Program-made: the position numbers and the translations under genes
Shown here: positions 28,358-35,681 of the stretch, piece after piece
Position numbering within the stretch: the stretch's first letter is position 1
How the letters are laid out: every line of letters starts with the position of its first letter
DNA from: Pelagibius sp040217155
Lineage (GTDB): Bacteria > Pseudomonadota > Alphaproteobacteria > Kiloniellales > Kiloniellaceae
Length of the DNA stretch: 64,000 nucleotides
Direction: 5' to 3'
Assembly: GCA_040217155.1 (NCBI GenBank)
Contig: JAVJNS010000036.1
Span: forward strand, 62,001-126,000
The notes under the pieces: generated by a model
The model's input: only the letters and a program-made list of their open reading frames with translations
Databases searched by the model: none
What the model was told of the DNA's origin: nothing

Positions 28358-29382
28358 GGATAGGTCTCTGAAAGGGACTCGGCGAAACTCCGCTCCAGGA
28401 TGTACTGCGCGATCAGATCGGAGGCAAACTTCGAATGCGCCGCCCGCCAGCCCGCTTCGGCGACCTGCCGCCGCGCCTGGTCGTTGCGGAGGAAGAAACC
28501 GGCCTTGTCGGTCAGTTCGTCGACATCGCCGTAGAAGGCCAGTTCGTTGTCGTCGAAGATCTCCTCAAATCCGCTGGCGCGGGAGAGGAAGGTCAAGAGG
28601 CCGTTGCCGAGCAGTTGGCTCATGCGGTCGGAGGCATAGAGATGGACGTCGTCCGGGCGGCTTATGCTGAGGCCCATGCGCGCGCCCGTCATCGCGTTGA
28701 GATAGTCGGCGCCGCGCACCGGCGGACTGCCGGGGACGCCGCGGATGTCGGCGCGCAACGCCGGCAGGCGCTGGCGCAGCGCCTGCGGGAAGCGCAGCCG
28801 CTCGTCACTGCCGTCGCCGGTGCCGACGGCGAAGAACAGGTCGAAGGCCTGGTCGCTGCGCGCGAAGCCCCGGCCGCTGTCGATCGCCGGGTCGACCGGA
28901 TTGGGCATGTAATGGACCTGCGCCCGGCTGCCCGGCGGCACCCCGTGGATCGGCGCCGCGGCGGTCACGAAGATGGCGTCGACGACGTCGGCACGGCGGC
29001 GCAGGCGTGCGCGGTTCTTGGCGTCGGTCAGGGTGTCGACGTTGCGGTAGGCGATCCGCAGACCCGGAGTCTCCTCCCGCAAGGTTTCCAGCGTCGCATT
29101 GTCGATCGGCTCGCAATGGCCGAGCAGCACGAAGTCGGGCCGGAAGTTGCGGGCGGTTTCGATCAGCTTGCGGTTCGCCGCGGCGCGTCCGGCGCTGGTC
29201 GACAGCAGGGGCGTGGAGCCGCGCGCGACCTCGCGGTCGTTGAAGACGTGCAGATTGCAGCCCAGGCGGATGAAGCCGTGCAGCAGCTTGGGCATGATCA
29301 TGTAGAACTCGTTGCCCATCTCGCGGCCGAACAGGTTGCCGACCAGCAGAATCTTGCGGCCGCTGTGACCGGCGTGGGACAT
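28294..29382 (-). CDS. Glycosyltransferase, CgeB-like (GT-B fold)
   Basis: This 362-residue protein has a GT-B Rossmann start (KILLVGNLFGREMGNEF), a DFVLLGHCEP strand and a C-terminal half of the CgeB/Glyco_trans_1_2 type: ARMGLSISRPDDVHLYASDRMSQLLGNGLLTFLSRASGFEEIF, followed by YGDVDEL and a terminal helical segment. Donor and acceptor are unknown. It overlaps the start of the ligase gene, so both likely serve one surface polysaccharide. It is the first gene of this two-gene minus-strand unit. Confidence 0.8.
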   Translation of the reverse strand: MSHAGHSGRKILLVGNLFGREMGNEFYMIMPKLLHGFIRLGCNLHVFNDREVARGSTPLLSTSAGRAAANRKLIETARNFRPDFVLLGHCEPIDNATLETLREETPGLRIAYRNVDTLTDAKNRARLRRRADVVDAIFVTAAAPIHGVPPGSRAQVHYMPNPVDPAIDSGRGFARSDQAFDLFFAVGTGDGSDERLRFPQALRQRLPALRADIRGVPGSPPVRGADYLNAMTGARMGLSISRPDDVHLYASDRMSQLLGNGLLTFLSRASGFEEIFDDNELAFYGDVDELTDKAGFFLRNDQARRQVAEAGWRAAHSKFASDLIAQYILERSFAESLSETYPWPTEIPFSTEQPAPRKSSMA

Positions 29383-29603
29383 AAATGCAGCACTCCTGAA
29401 AGCGGCCGGAGGGTCGCCGCGTCTAGATCGCGTTCAGCATGCCAATAAACGCCCCGGAGACAAGCGCTAGCTGCGCCCGCGCGCCGGTGCGGCCCGGCCG
29501 GGGCATTGGGAGGGGCCGGCTTCGTCGGATTTCCCCGGTTCTCCGGTTTCGTTCTTTTCCGGGCTTGCCGAAAGCGGCCTGAAAGCCTAGGTTTTCCGCG
29601 CGT

Positions 29604-29639
29604 CGGGGCGTAGCTCAGCCTGGTAGAGTGCCTGCTTTG
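29604..29639 (+). pseudogene. 5' half of tRNA-Pro, left by an integration
   Basis: The 36 bases from CGGGGCGTAGCTCAGCC to the anticodon loop CTTTG are identical to bases 31902-31937 of the intact tRNA-Pro, and the 5' flank also matches: GAAAGCCTAGG ends 12 bases before the tRNA in both. Identity stops in the anticodon loop, where lower-GC sequence begins. The 3' half is absent, so it cannot make a tRNA. Confidence 0.92.
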
Positions 29640-29702
29640 AGACTAGAATTGTAGAGAAAATAACGTAACAATTTCAATTTATTAGTAATGCAGGTTCCTT
29701 TT

Positions 29703-29723
29703 TGGTGACTCTATGGTGACGCG
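29703..29723 (+). repeat. Left copy of a 21-bp direct repeat in the island
   Basis: Twenty-one bases starting TGGTGACTCTATGGTGACG are repeated exactly at 31794-31814. The two copies bracket the two-gene module of the tRNA-Pro island, which suggests cassette ends or the scars of two successive integrations. Confidence 0.85.
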
Positions 29724-29776
29724 TATCTTTGCGGGTAAATCAAGAGTGGGAATCTACATGATTCTCTATTTATAGG

Positions 29777-30877
29777 TTACTTGATCAAGCGCAGATTGAC
29801 TTTTGCGGGTGGTGTTCGTCGACCTTCACCGTCGATGGTCAACATGGTCGCCAAACCAAAAAGCAACGCTTCCAACTCTTGCGTTGGGACACCGGTTTCT
29901 TGGGCAATTTTTGACTTGGTAATTCCCAACTGACGAAGGTCATCGAGTATCTGTTGCCATACATGGGATTGCTCACGCGAAATGCCATTGGGTTCGTTCT
30001 TCAGCCAACCACGGCGAGACATTTCGACATAAAGTGAATTGATGCGACTTTCACCAATCAGCCCAATTTCACGTAGTCTATAGGCCAAAGCAACAGCAGC
30101 CACACGCCAGCGCTTCTTGTATTGTAGCAAATCGTCAACGCTATAGATCGTCGACTTAACCACAGCCTTAAGGTCTGCCTCGGGCATGAGGAACGCGCCT
30201 GCGAAAGCATTCGCATCCTTCTCAATCTGGCTATTCTTATTATCGGCGGCAGCTCCTCCATGCTTATGAAGGCAGAGGTGAGCAAGCTCGTGTGCGGCGT
30301 CAAACCTACTGCGCTCTGCAGATTTAAACCGGTTTAAAAAAACATAAGGAACGTCATCGCGCCAAACCGAGAATGCGTCGACCTCTTTTGTATTCTCCGC
30401 AAGAGAATAAATGCGAATTCCTTTTGCTTCCAACAAATGGACCATGTTTTCAATTGGTTTGTCGCCCAAACGCCAATGCTGGCGGAGGAGCTTTGCGGCT
30501 AGCTGGGGTTTGAGTTCGGGGTCAATCTGAGGAAGGTCAAGTTCAACACGATTGTAGCGTTCTGAAACCCAGTCATCGAACAAATAAGCTAGCGCACCTG
30601 AAGCTAGCGCGGCGCCCATGATGCGCTGGGTCTTGCTAGCAAGACCACGAAAGCTGGCATTGTCACGCCGCGGTTGGTCAATATCGCCACCACTGAAGAA
30701 CGAGATAGGAAAGTTGAGGACTGCAGACAATTTTTGGAGGTTTTCGTCAGAGGGGACGTGTTCACCAATCTCATAGCGATGAATAGCAATGGGCCTAACC
30801 CCGATGCTTTCAGCGACTCCTTTCTTGCTCATCGCCCGGCGTTCCCGAGCGATGGTAAAACGTCCTGGATTGAACAT
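29777..30877 (-). CDS. XRE-family HTH / ImmA-IrrE metalloprotease fusion
   Basis: This 366-residue protein has an N-terminal Cro/C1-type HTH (residues 5-62: FTIARERRAMSKKGVAESIG, IAIHRYEIGEHVPS), a linker and an IrrE/ImmA zinc peptidase domain with HELAH at residues 196-200 and the third-ligand region IEKDANAFAGAFLMP. A C-terminal helical region of about 120 residues follows. Proteins of this type cleave or sense repressors and act in toxin-antitoxin, phage or conjugative-element control. It starts 2 bases after the stop of the partner gene at 30880-31533 and lies in a lower-GC island in tRNA-Pro. Confidence 0.9.
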   Translation of the reverse strand: MFNPGRFTIARERRAMSKKGVAESIGVRPIAIHRYEIGEHVPSDENLQKLSAVLNFPISFFSGGDIDQPRRDNASFRGLASKTQRIMGAALASGALAYLFDDWVSERYNRVELDLPQIDPELKPQLAAKLLRQHWRLGDKPIENMVHLLEAKGIRIYSLAENTKEVDAFSVWRDDVPYVFLNRFKSAERSRFDAAHELAHLCLHKHGGAAADNKNSQIEKDANAFAGAFLMPEADLKAVVKSTIYSVDDLLQYKKRWRVAAVALAYRLREIGLIGESRINSLYVEMSRRGWLKNEPNGISREQSHVWQQILDDLRQLGITKSKIAQETGVPTQELEALLFGLATMLTIDGEGRRTPPAKVNLRLIK

Positions 30878-30879
30878 GT

Positions 30880-31533
30880 TTATCGCCTACGGACGACGGT
30901 CGGTTTTTCAATCTCGGCGAAGTCTTCCGGTACAGGGTCGGGAACACGGACTCCGTCCTTGTCGCCTGGTTGCCAGAGAATCACGCGTTCAGAAAAGTTG
31001 TCGACGATGCTGTTTGTCATGCCGATTGGGCGGGAAAGTTCGGCCGCGATATACTTATGACTGACATGTCCACAGAGATACCAAAAATCGTAAGTTAGAA
31101 TTGGATCGACTTCGATTGGCACGGGTTCGATAAGCCAGGGCTGGAACACGTCGGAGTTCTGCTTGATCAGCTTCTCCGATATCGGGCCTTTCTCTGCAAC
31201 ACTATGTGGCATCTTTGAGATCATGCCGGTCCGCGCATCGGTGTTCATGAAAGCGATCTTCATCCTCAGGGAGTCGTTCCTGATTCCCTCTACCTGGCTG
31301 TGACGGCATGCCACCCAACCCAAGTCGAGGAGAACCGAAGACTCTCGAAGAAAGCGGGTGCTCCAGCGGCGCATCTCGATCCCGTATGTGCCGGCTGGAT
31401 CGTTGGGATTTACGCTCGCCCATTCGCCAGCTGCCCGATCAAGAATGTCCTGTAATTCGTCCTTGGGCAGTCGCACTTGGCTTAGCCAAGCCTCGACTTC
31501 GTCTTCTTCGAATATTACAGCCTTTTTCCGCAT
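30880..31533 (-). CDS. Unknown 217-residue partner of the ImmA/IrrE protein
   Basis: This protein has no signal peptide, no membrane segment and no motif I know. It begins with an acidic helical region (FEEDEVEAWLSQVRLPKDELQDILDRAAGEWA), contains YGIEMRRWSTRFLRESSVLLDLGWVACRH, a Cys/His-containing centre (FWYLCGHVSHKYIAAEL) and ends in a basic ERPTVVRRR-like tail. GGAG lies 5 bases before the ATG. The 2-base gap to the XRE-ImmA gene implies a two-gene operon. It could be the effector or the substrate of the protease. Codon use is more AT-rich than in the host genes, consistent with transfer. Confidence 0.65.
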   Translation of the reverse strand: MRKKAVIFEEDEVEAWLSQVRLPKDELQDILDRAAGEWASVNPNDPAGTYGIEMRRWSTRFLRESSVLLDLGWVACRHSQVEGIRNDSLRMKIAFMNTDARTGMISKMPHSVAEKGPISEKLIKQNSDVFQPWLIEPVPIEVDPILTYDFWYLCGHVSHKYIAAELSRPIGMTNSIVDNFSERVILWQPGDKDGVRVPDPVPEDFAEIEKPTVVRRR

Positions 31534-31901
31534 CGTCGCTCCGGACGTTATGAAATCAGAAATTAATTAAACTCCGAAAGTGTAACGTATGTCAAGCGGG
31601 GTGATGGCTGTCGGTCGATTGTTCCATCGGGCAGTGCGCTTGGGAGATCCAAGCTTTGCCCTTATCAGGATTTCATTGGCCGCGAGCTGCTCGTGGGTGT
31701 GTCGGAAAGCGGTGACGTCGCTCGCACCCTTGTCAATCGGCCACTCCTTTGGATTGGCTGTGACGCGCCGGCCGCCGAACGCCTCGGTGACTCTGGTGAC
31801 TCTATGGTGACGCGACCTGTCCTGAACGGTCCCCTTTTATCCTCTCGTAGGGTTTTTTGGGCTTGTGAAAAACGGCAGGAAAGCCTAGGAAATCTGCGGT
31901 C
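31534..31901. other. Right end of the tRNA-Pro island
   Basis: No complete gene is supported. On the minus strand a frame lacking a start codon is open for about 80 codons and ends near 31567; part of its translation reads RVTANPKEWPIDKGASDVTA and looks protein-like, so it may be the broken tail of a lost gene. The stretch also holds the right 21-bp direct repeat (31794-31814) and the tRNA-Pro 5' flank (GAAAGCCTAGG at 31879-31889). Confidence 0.5.
31794..31814 (+). repeat. Right copy of a 21-bp direct repeat in the island
   Basis: Identical to 29703-29723. A partial extra unit (GGTGACTCT) lies immediately to its left, so the motif is locally duplicated at this end. Confidence 0.85.
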
Positions 31902-31979
<78 letters not shown>

Positions 31980-32036
31980 TCCTTTCACGCTCTGCCGCGC
32001 GTCCGGCTGAAATCGCGCGAAGGGGAGGCTTGCCGC

Positions 32037-32399
32037 TTGAGCGAAAATGCCGCCGTCGCCGCCTATCGGGCCGAGGCCGTCGCCGCCCTGGGGCTGCCGG
32101 CGGACAGCGCGACCGAGGCCTTCGCTTTCGGCGACGGCGGGGCTCTGGCGGACGAGCTCGTGGAAACCTTCGTCGCGCCGCTGCTGGCCGTCGATGACCG
32201 CTTCGCCTGGGACGAGGGCGAAGGCGATCGCACGCGAACCTGGTGGCTGGACGCGCACCGGCGCTATTTTGCCCGGCGCGCGGCGGCCTTGGGTCTGGCG
32301 TTCGACGAAGCCGCAAGCCCGCTGCTCTACGAGCGCTTCGAGATGGTGCACAAGGCGGGCCAACCCGGGCAACCTGTGCGCCGCAGTCTCAACATGTAA
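32037..32399 (+). CDS. ASCH-like protein lacking the central core
   Basis: This protein of about 120 residues begins like an ASCH protein (FAFGDGGALADEL) and ends like one (DRFAWDEGEGDRTRTWWLDAHRRYFARRAAALG, then LLYERFEMV). The roughly 40-45 residues expected between ADEL and VET, which hold the GxKxxT motif and the RNA-binding beta core, are missing. The start is a TTG at 32037 preceded by GGGGAGG about 9 bases upstream; an ATG at 31926 lies inside the tRNA. It may be a shortened, possibly non-functional family member, followed 27 bases later by a VOC gene. Confidence 0.65.
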   Translation: MSENAAVAAYRAEAVAALGLPADSATEAFAFGDGGALADELVETFVAPLLAVDDRFAWDEGEGDRTRTWWLDAHRRYFARRAAALGLAFDEAASPLLYERFEMVHKAGQPGQPVRRSLNM

Positions 32400-32426
32400 G
32401 CAGTCTGAACATGTAAGGAGCCGAGC

Positions 32427-32840
32427 ATGCCCCTCGCCAAGCTGGACCACGTGAACCTGCGCACCGCCAATCTGACAGCCCTGCGCGATTTCTATATCGA
32501 CGTGCTGGGGATGACCGACGGGCCGCGGCCGCCCTTCGGCTTCGCCGGCGCCTGGCTGTACTGCGGCGAACAGGCGACGGTGCACCTGATCGAGGTGCCG
32601 GAGCCGCCGGCGCCGGAGGGCGAGTTGCGGCTCGAGCACTTCGCCTTTTCCGCCGACGGGCTGGCCGGCTTCCTGGCGCGGCTGAAGGACCGCGGCGAGG
32701 ACTACCGCATCGGCGTGGTGCCCGATTTCGGTATCATCCAGGTCAATATCCACGACCCCGACGGCAACCATATCCATGTCGATTTCGCCGCCGCCGAGGC
32801 CGTGACGGTGCCCGACGAACCGGCCCTGGCGTCTGTGTGA
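32427..32840 (+). CDS. VOC family (glyoxalase/dioxygenase-like) protein
   Basis: This 137-residue protein has two beta-alpha-beta-beta-beta units. Metal-ligand positions fit LDHVNLRT (His), ATVHLIEVPE, RLEHFAFSA (His) and the terminal DPDGNHIHVDF, where an Asp replaces the usual final Glu. The substrate is unknown. AAGGAG lies 8 bases before the ATG. It follows the ASCH-like gene and is probably in the same transcript. Confidence 0.88.
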   Translation: MPLAKLDHVNLRTANLTALRDFYIDVLGMTDGPRPPFGFAGAWLYCGEQATVHLIEVPEPPAPEGELRLEHFAFSADGLAGFLARLKDRGEDYRIGVVPDFGIIQVNIHDPDGNHIHVDFAAAEAVTVPDEPALASV

Positions 32841-32963
32841 CAGTCATCAAAGGCGTTGCGTGGGGCCGGTCAGCGGCTATCATGCGGCGCGAATCATCAG
32901 GCCGGGCCTCGTGGCCGGCCGGAACAGAGCTGACGTCGAGTTTCAGGAAGGGCGGGAGCCGCC

Positions 32964-33269
32964 ATGCAAGTGCGCATCTTTCAGCCGCCGAAGACGGCGA
33001 TGCAGTCGGGACGGGCCAGGGCCAGCCAGTGGGTCATGGAGTTCGAGCCGCAGGCGCCCAGATCGGTGGAGCCGCTGATGGGCTGGACGTCCTCGGCCGA
33101 CACCCGCGCCCAGCTGCGCCTGCGTTTCGACACGCTGGAGGAGGCGATCGACTACGCGCAGAACGAAGGGCTCATGTATTCCGTCGAGCGGCCACGTGAA
33201 AGAAAAATGAAACCAAAGACTTACTCGGATAACTTCAAGTACGATCGCCTGGGCCGCTGGACCCATTGA
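32964..33269 (+). CDS. ETC complex I subunit (NDUFS4/18-kDa-like)
   Basis: This 101-residue protein is the alphaproteobacterial homologue of the mitochondrial complex I NDUFS4 accessory subunit. Hallmarks are VRIFQPPKTAMQSGRA, WVMEFEP, MGWTSSADTRAQLRLRFDTLEEAIDYA and the C-terminal KPKTYSDNFKYDRLGRWTH. It would sit peripherally on NADH dehydrogenase near the N module. Its presence is a good marker of an alphaproteobacterial host. It is a single gene just upstream of tRNA-Arg. Confidence 0.95.
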   Translation: MQVRIFQPPKTAMQSGRARASQWVMEFEPQAPRSVEPLMGWTSSADTRAQLRLRFDTLEEAIDYAQNEGLMYSVERPRERKMKPKTYSDNFKYDRLGRWTH

Positions 33270-33317
33270 CGGGGCCGCCGGCCGCGCGCTCCGCACACCG
33301 CCGTATCAAGCCTCCCA

Positions 33318-33394
33318 GCGCCCGTAGCTCAGCTGGATAGAGCAGCGGACTTCTAATCCGCAGGTCGCAGGTTCGAATCCTGCCGGGCGCACCA
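33318..33394 (+). tRNA. tRNA-Arg (TCT anticodon)
   Basis: A complete 77-base cloverleaf: acceptor GCGCCCG/CGGGCGC, D arm AGCTCAGCTGGATAGAGC, anticodon stem-loop GCGGA-CTTCTAA-TCCGC with anticodon TCT, T arm GCAGG-TTCGAAT-CCTGC, discriminator A and encoded CCA at 33392-33394. Confidence 0.97.
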
Positions 33395-33501
33395 TTTCCT
33401 CTCCCGCTTCACCGAACATTCTTCGGTTTCCAGTCGACCGGGGTCCCGAGTTGCCTTAAAAGCAGGACGTTGTCGACTCGGCGGCGGATACCTGGACTCC
33501 T

Positions 33502-33996
33502 ATGAAACTCGACGAACGCGACCTGCAGATCCTGACCATCCTGCAAGCGGAGGGGCGGATCACCAAGTCCGAACTGGCCGCCCGGGTCAGCCTCTCGGCG
33601 GCGGCCTGCTGGGACCGCCTGAAGCGTCTCGACCAGGCCGGGATTATCCGCGGCTACCACGCCGAGGTGGCGCTGGAGATGATCGCGCCGGTGTCGCGGT
33701 TTCTGGTGCAGGTCGAGCTCGAGAGCCACCAGGCCAGGGACTTCCAGCGCTTCGAGGAGGCCATCCAGCGGATCCCCCAGGTGACGCGCTGCGTGGCGGT
33801 CGGCGGCGGCGTCGACTACTTCCTCGAGGTGGTGGCCGGTGACGTCACCGCCTATCAGGCGCTGATCGACGAGATCCTGGAGAGCGGCATCGGCGTGAAG
33901 CGCTACTTCACCTTCGTAGTGACCAAGCCGGTGAAATCCGCGCCGCCGCCGCTGGCGCTGCTGCGCCGCCACGATCCCCTGGATGCCGCTGAGTAA
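33502..33996 (+). CDS. Lrp/AsnC family transcriptional regulator (AsnR-like)
   Basis: This 164-residue protein has an N-terminal winged HTH (LDERDLQILTILQAEGRITKSELAARVSLSAAACWDRLKRLDQAGIIRGY) and a C-terminal RAM/AsnC ligand-binding domain (FLVQVELESHQARDFQRFEEAI, VGGGVDYFLEVVAGDVTAYQALIDEIL). It lies directly upstream of an aldehyde dehydrogenase and a class III aminotransferase on the same strand. This is the order asnR-ssd-atf described at the end of marine alphaproteobacterial ectoine catabolic clusters, so it may respond to an amino acid such as diaminobutyrate. The ligand is inferred, not shown. Confidence 0.92.
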   Translation: MKLDERDLQILTILQAEGRITKSELAARVSLSAAACWDRLKRLDQAGIIRGYHAEVALEMIAPVSRFLVQVELESHQARDFQRFEEAIQRIPQVTRCVAVGGGVDYFLEVVAGDVTAYQALIDEILESGIGVKRYFTFVVTKPVKSAPPPLALLRRHDPLDAAE

Positions 33997-34181
33997 CCCT
34001 GGGCCGGGTAGCCCCGGGCCGAACACATCAGGACCGAATAAACTTAAGCTGGCTTGGCCGGGAACCTAGGAATCGTCGGCGCCTCCGGCGCAAATCCGTC
34101 CGACATTCTCCGTTGAGGCCTATAGCATCCGCGGCATTCAAGCGACTGTGGCCGCACGGCCGCGGCCAGGAGGAATACCGA

Positions 34182-35669
34182 ATGACGCAAGGTGCCAAGC
34201 TCGACGTCCCGCCGGAAACCTTCAGCCTGCAGGATCCCGGCCTGCTGGCCGCGAGTTCCTACATCGGCGGCGCCTGGGACGCGGCGGCCGAGGCCGGCGA
34301 CATTTCGGTCGCCAATCCGGCCAGCGGCGAGATCCTGCTGCGGGTGGCGGCGCTGGGCGCGGCCGGCGCCCGGCGCGCCGTCGACGCCGCCGATCAGGCC
34401 TTTCCCGCCTGGGCGGCGCTGCTGCCGCAGCAGCGCAGCGACGCCCTGCGCCGCTGGTTCACGCTGATGATCGATCACAAGGAAGACCTGGCGCGGATCA
34501 TGACCCTGGAGCAGGGCAAACCGATCTCCGAGGCGCGCGGCGAGATCGACTACGGCGCCTCCTTCGCCGAGTACTTCGCCGAAGAGGCCAAGCGGCCGGA
34601 CATCATGAGCGTCACCTCGCACCTGCCCTCGGCGGAGGTCGAGCTGTGGCGCGAGCCACTCGGCGTCGCCGCCCTGGTGACGCCCTGGAACTTCCCCAAC
34701 GCGATGCTGACCCGCAAGGCCGCGGCGGCGTTGGCGGTCGGCTGCAGCGTGGTGGCGCACCCTTCCAAGGAAACGCCGCTCTCGGCCCTGGCATTGGCCG
34801 AGCTGGCCCAGCGGGCGGGCTTTCCGTCGGGCGTCTTCAACGTCGTGATCGGCGAGCCGGCGCCCATCGTCGGCGCCTGGACCGGCGACGCGCGGGTGCG
34901 CGCCCTGTCGTTCACTGGGTCGACCGAGATCGGCCGGCTGCTGTACGAGCAGTCCGCCCCCAGCATCAAGCGCCTCAGCCTGGAGCTTGGCGGGCACGCC
35001 CCCTTCATCGTCTTCGCCGACGCCGATCTCGACAAAGCCGTGGACGAGGCCATCGGCGCCAAGTTCGCCACCTCTGGCCAGGACTGCCTGGGTGCCAACC
35101 GCTTCTTCATCGAACGCCCGATCTATGAAGCCTTCTGCCGCCGCTTCACCGAGAAGGCGCAGGCGCTGAGCCTCGGCCACGGCCTCGACGATCCGGACAT
35201 CGGGCCGCTGATGAACCAGGCGGCCGTCCGAAAGCAGAAGGACCACGTGGCCGACGCCCTGGACAGGGGCGCGCGCCTGCTGTGTGGCGGCGAGGGTCAT
35301 GGCCTGGGTCCGCTGTTCTTCCAGCCGACCGTGCTGGCCGACGTGCCGGGCGACTCGAGGATCATGCACGAGGAGACCTTCGGCCCGGTGGCGGCGCTGG
35401 CGCCCTTCGATGGCGAGGCCGAGGTCGTCGAGAAAGCCAACGCGACCGAATACGGCCTGGTGGCCTACCTGCACACCAAGGAGCCGGCGCGCATCTACCG
35501 CCTCAGCCGGGCCCTGGTCTTCGGCATGGTGGCGGTCAACCGCACCAAGGTGACCGGCGCGCCGATCCCCTTCGGCGGCATGAAGCAGTCGGGCCTGGGG
35601 CGGGAAGGGTCGCGCCTCGGTATCGAGGCCTTTTCCGATGTGAAGTACGTGTGCCGCGACTGGTCCTAA
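34182..35669 (+). CDS. NAD(P)-dependent succinate-semialdehyde-type dehydrogenase
   Basis: This 495-residue aldehyde dehydrogenase of the SSADH/GabD group has catalytic Cys302 (SGQDCLGANRFF), general base Glu268 (LELGGHAPF) and Asn170 (TPWNFPNAM). The cofactor-binding Lys usually found in VKPAxxTP is His here (VVAHPSKETPLSA), which may alter NAD/NADP preference. It oxidises succinate or aspartate semialdehyde; in ectoine breakdown the equivalent Ssd/DoeC acts on aspartate semialdehyde. A strong AGGAGGAAT precedes the ATG. It is followed 12 bases later by the aminotransferase gene. Confidence 0.93.
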   Translation: MTQGAKLDVPPETFSLQDPGLLAASSYIGGAWDAAAEAGDISVANPASGEILLRVAALGAAGARRAVDAADQAFPAWAALLPQQRSDALRRWFTLMIDHKEDLARIMTLEQGKPISEARGEIDYGASFAEYFAEEAKRPDIMSVTSHLPSAEVELWREPLGVAALVTPWNFPNAMLTRKAAAALAVGCSVVAHPSKETPLSALALAELAQRAGFPSGVFNVVIGEPAPIVGAWTGDARVRALSFTGSTEIGRLLYEQSAPSIKRLSLELGGHAPFIVFADADLDKAVDEAIGAKFATSGQDCLGANRFFIERPIYEAFCRRFTEKAQALSLGHGLDDPDIGPLMNQAAVRKQKDHVADALDRGARLLCGGEGHGLGPLFFQPTVLADVPGDSRIMHEETFGPVAALAPFDGEAEVVEKANATEYGLVAYLHTKEPARIYRLSRALVFGMVAVNRTKVTGAPIPFGGMKQSGLGREGSRLGIEAFSDVKYVCRDWS

Positions 35670-35681
35670 AGGAGAATGACG

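Noticed and set aside
31589..31810. Plus-strand frame of 73 codons in the island end
   Set aside because: No ribosome site, no recognisable motif, and it runs through the direct repeat.
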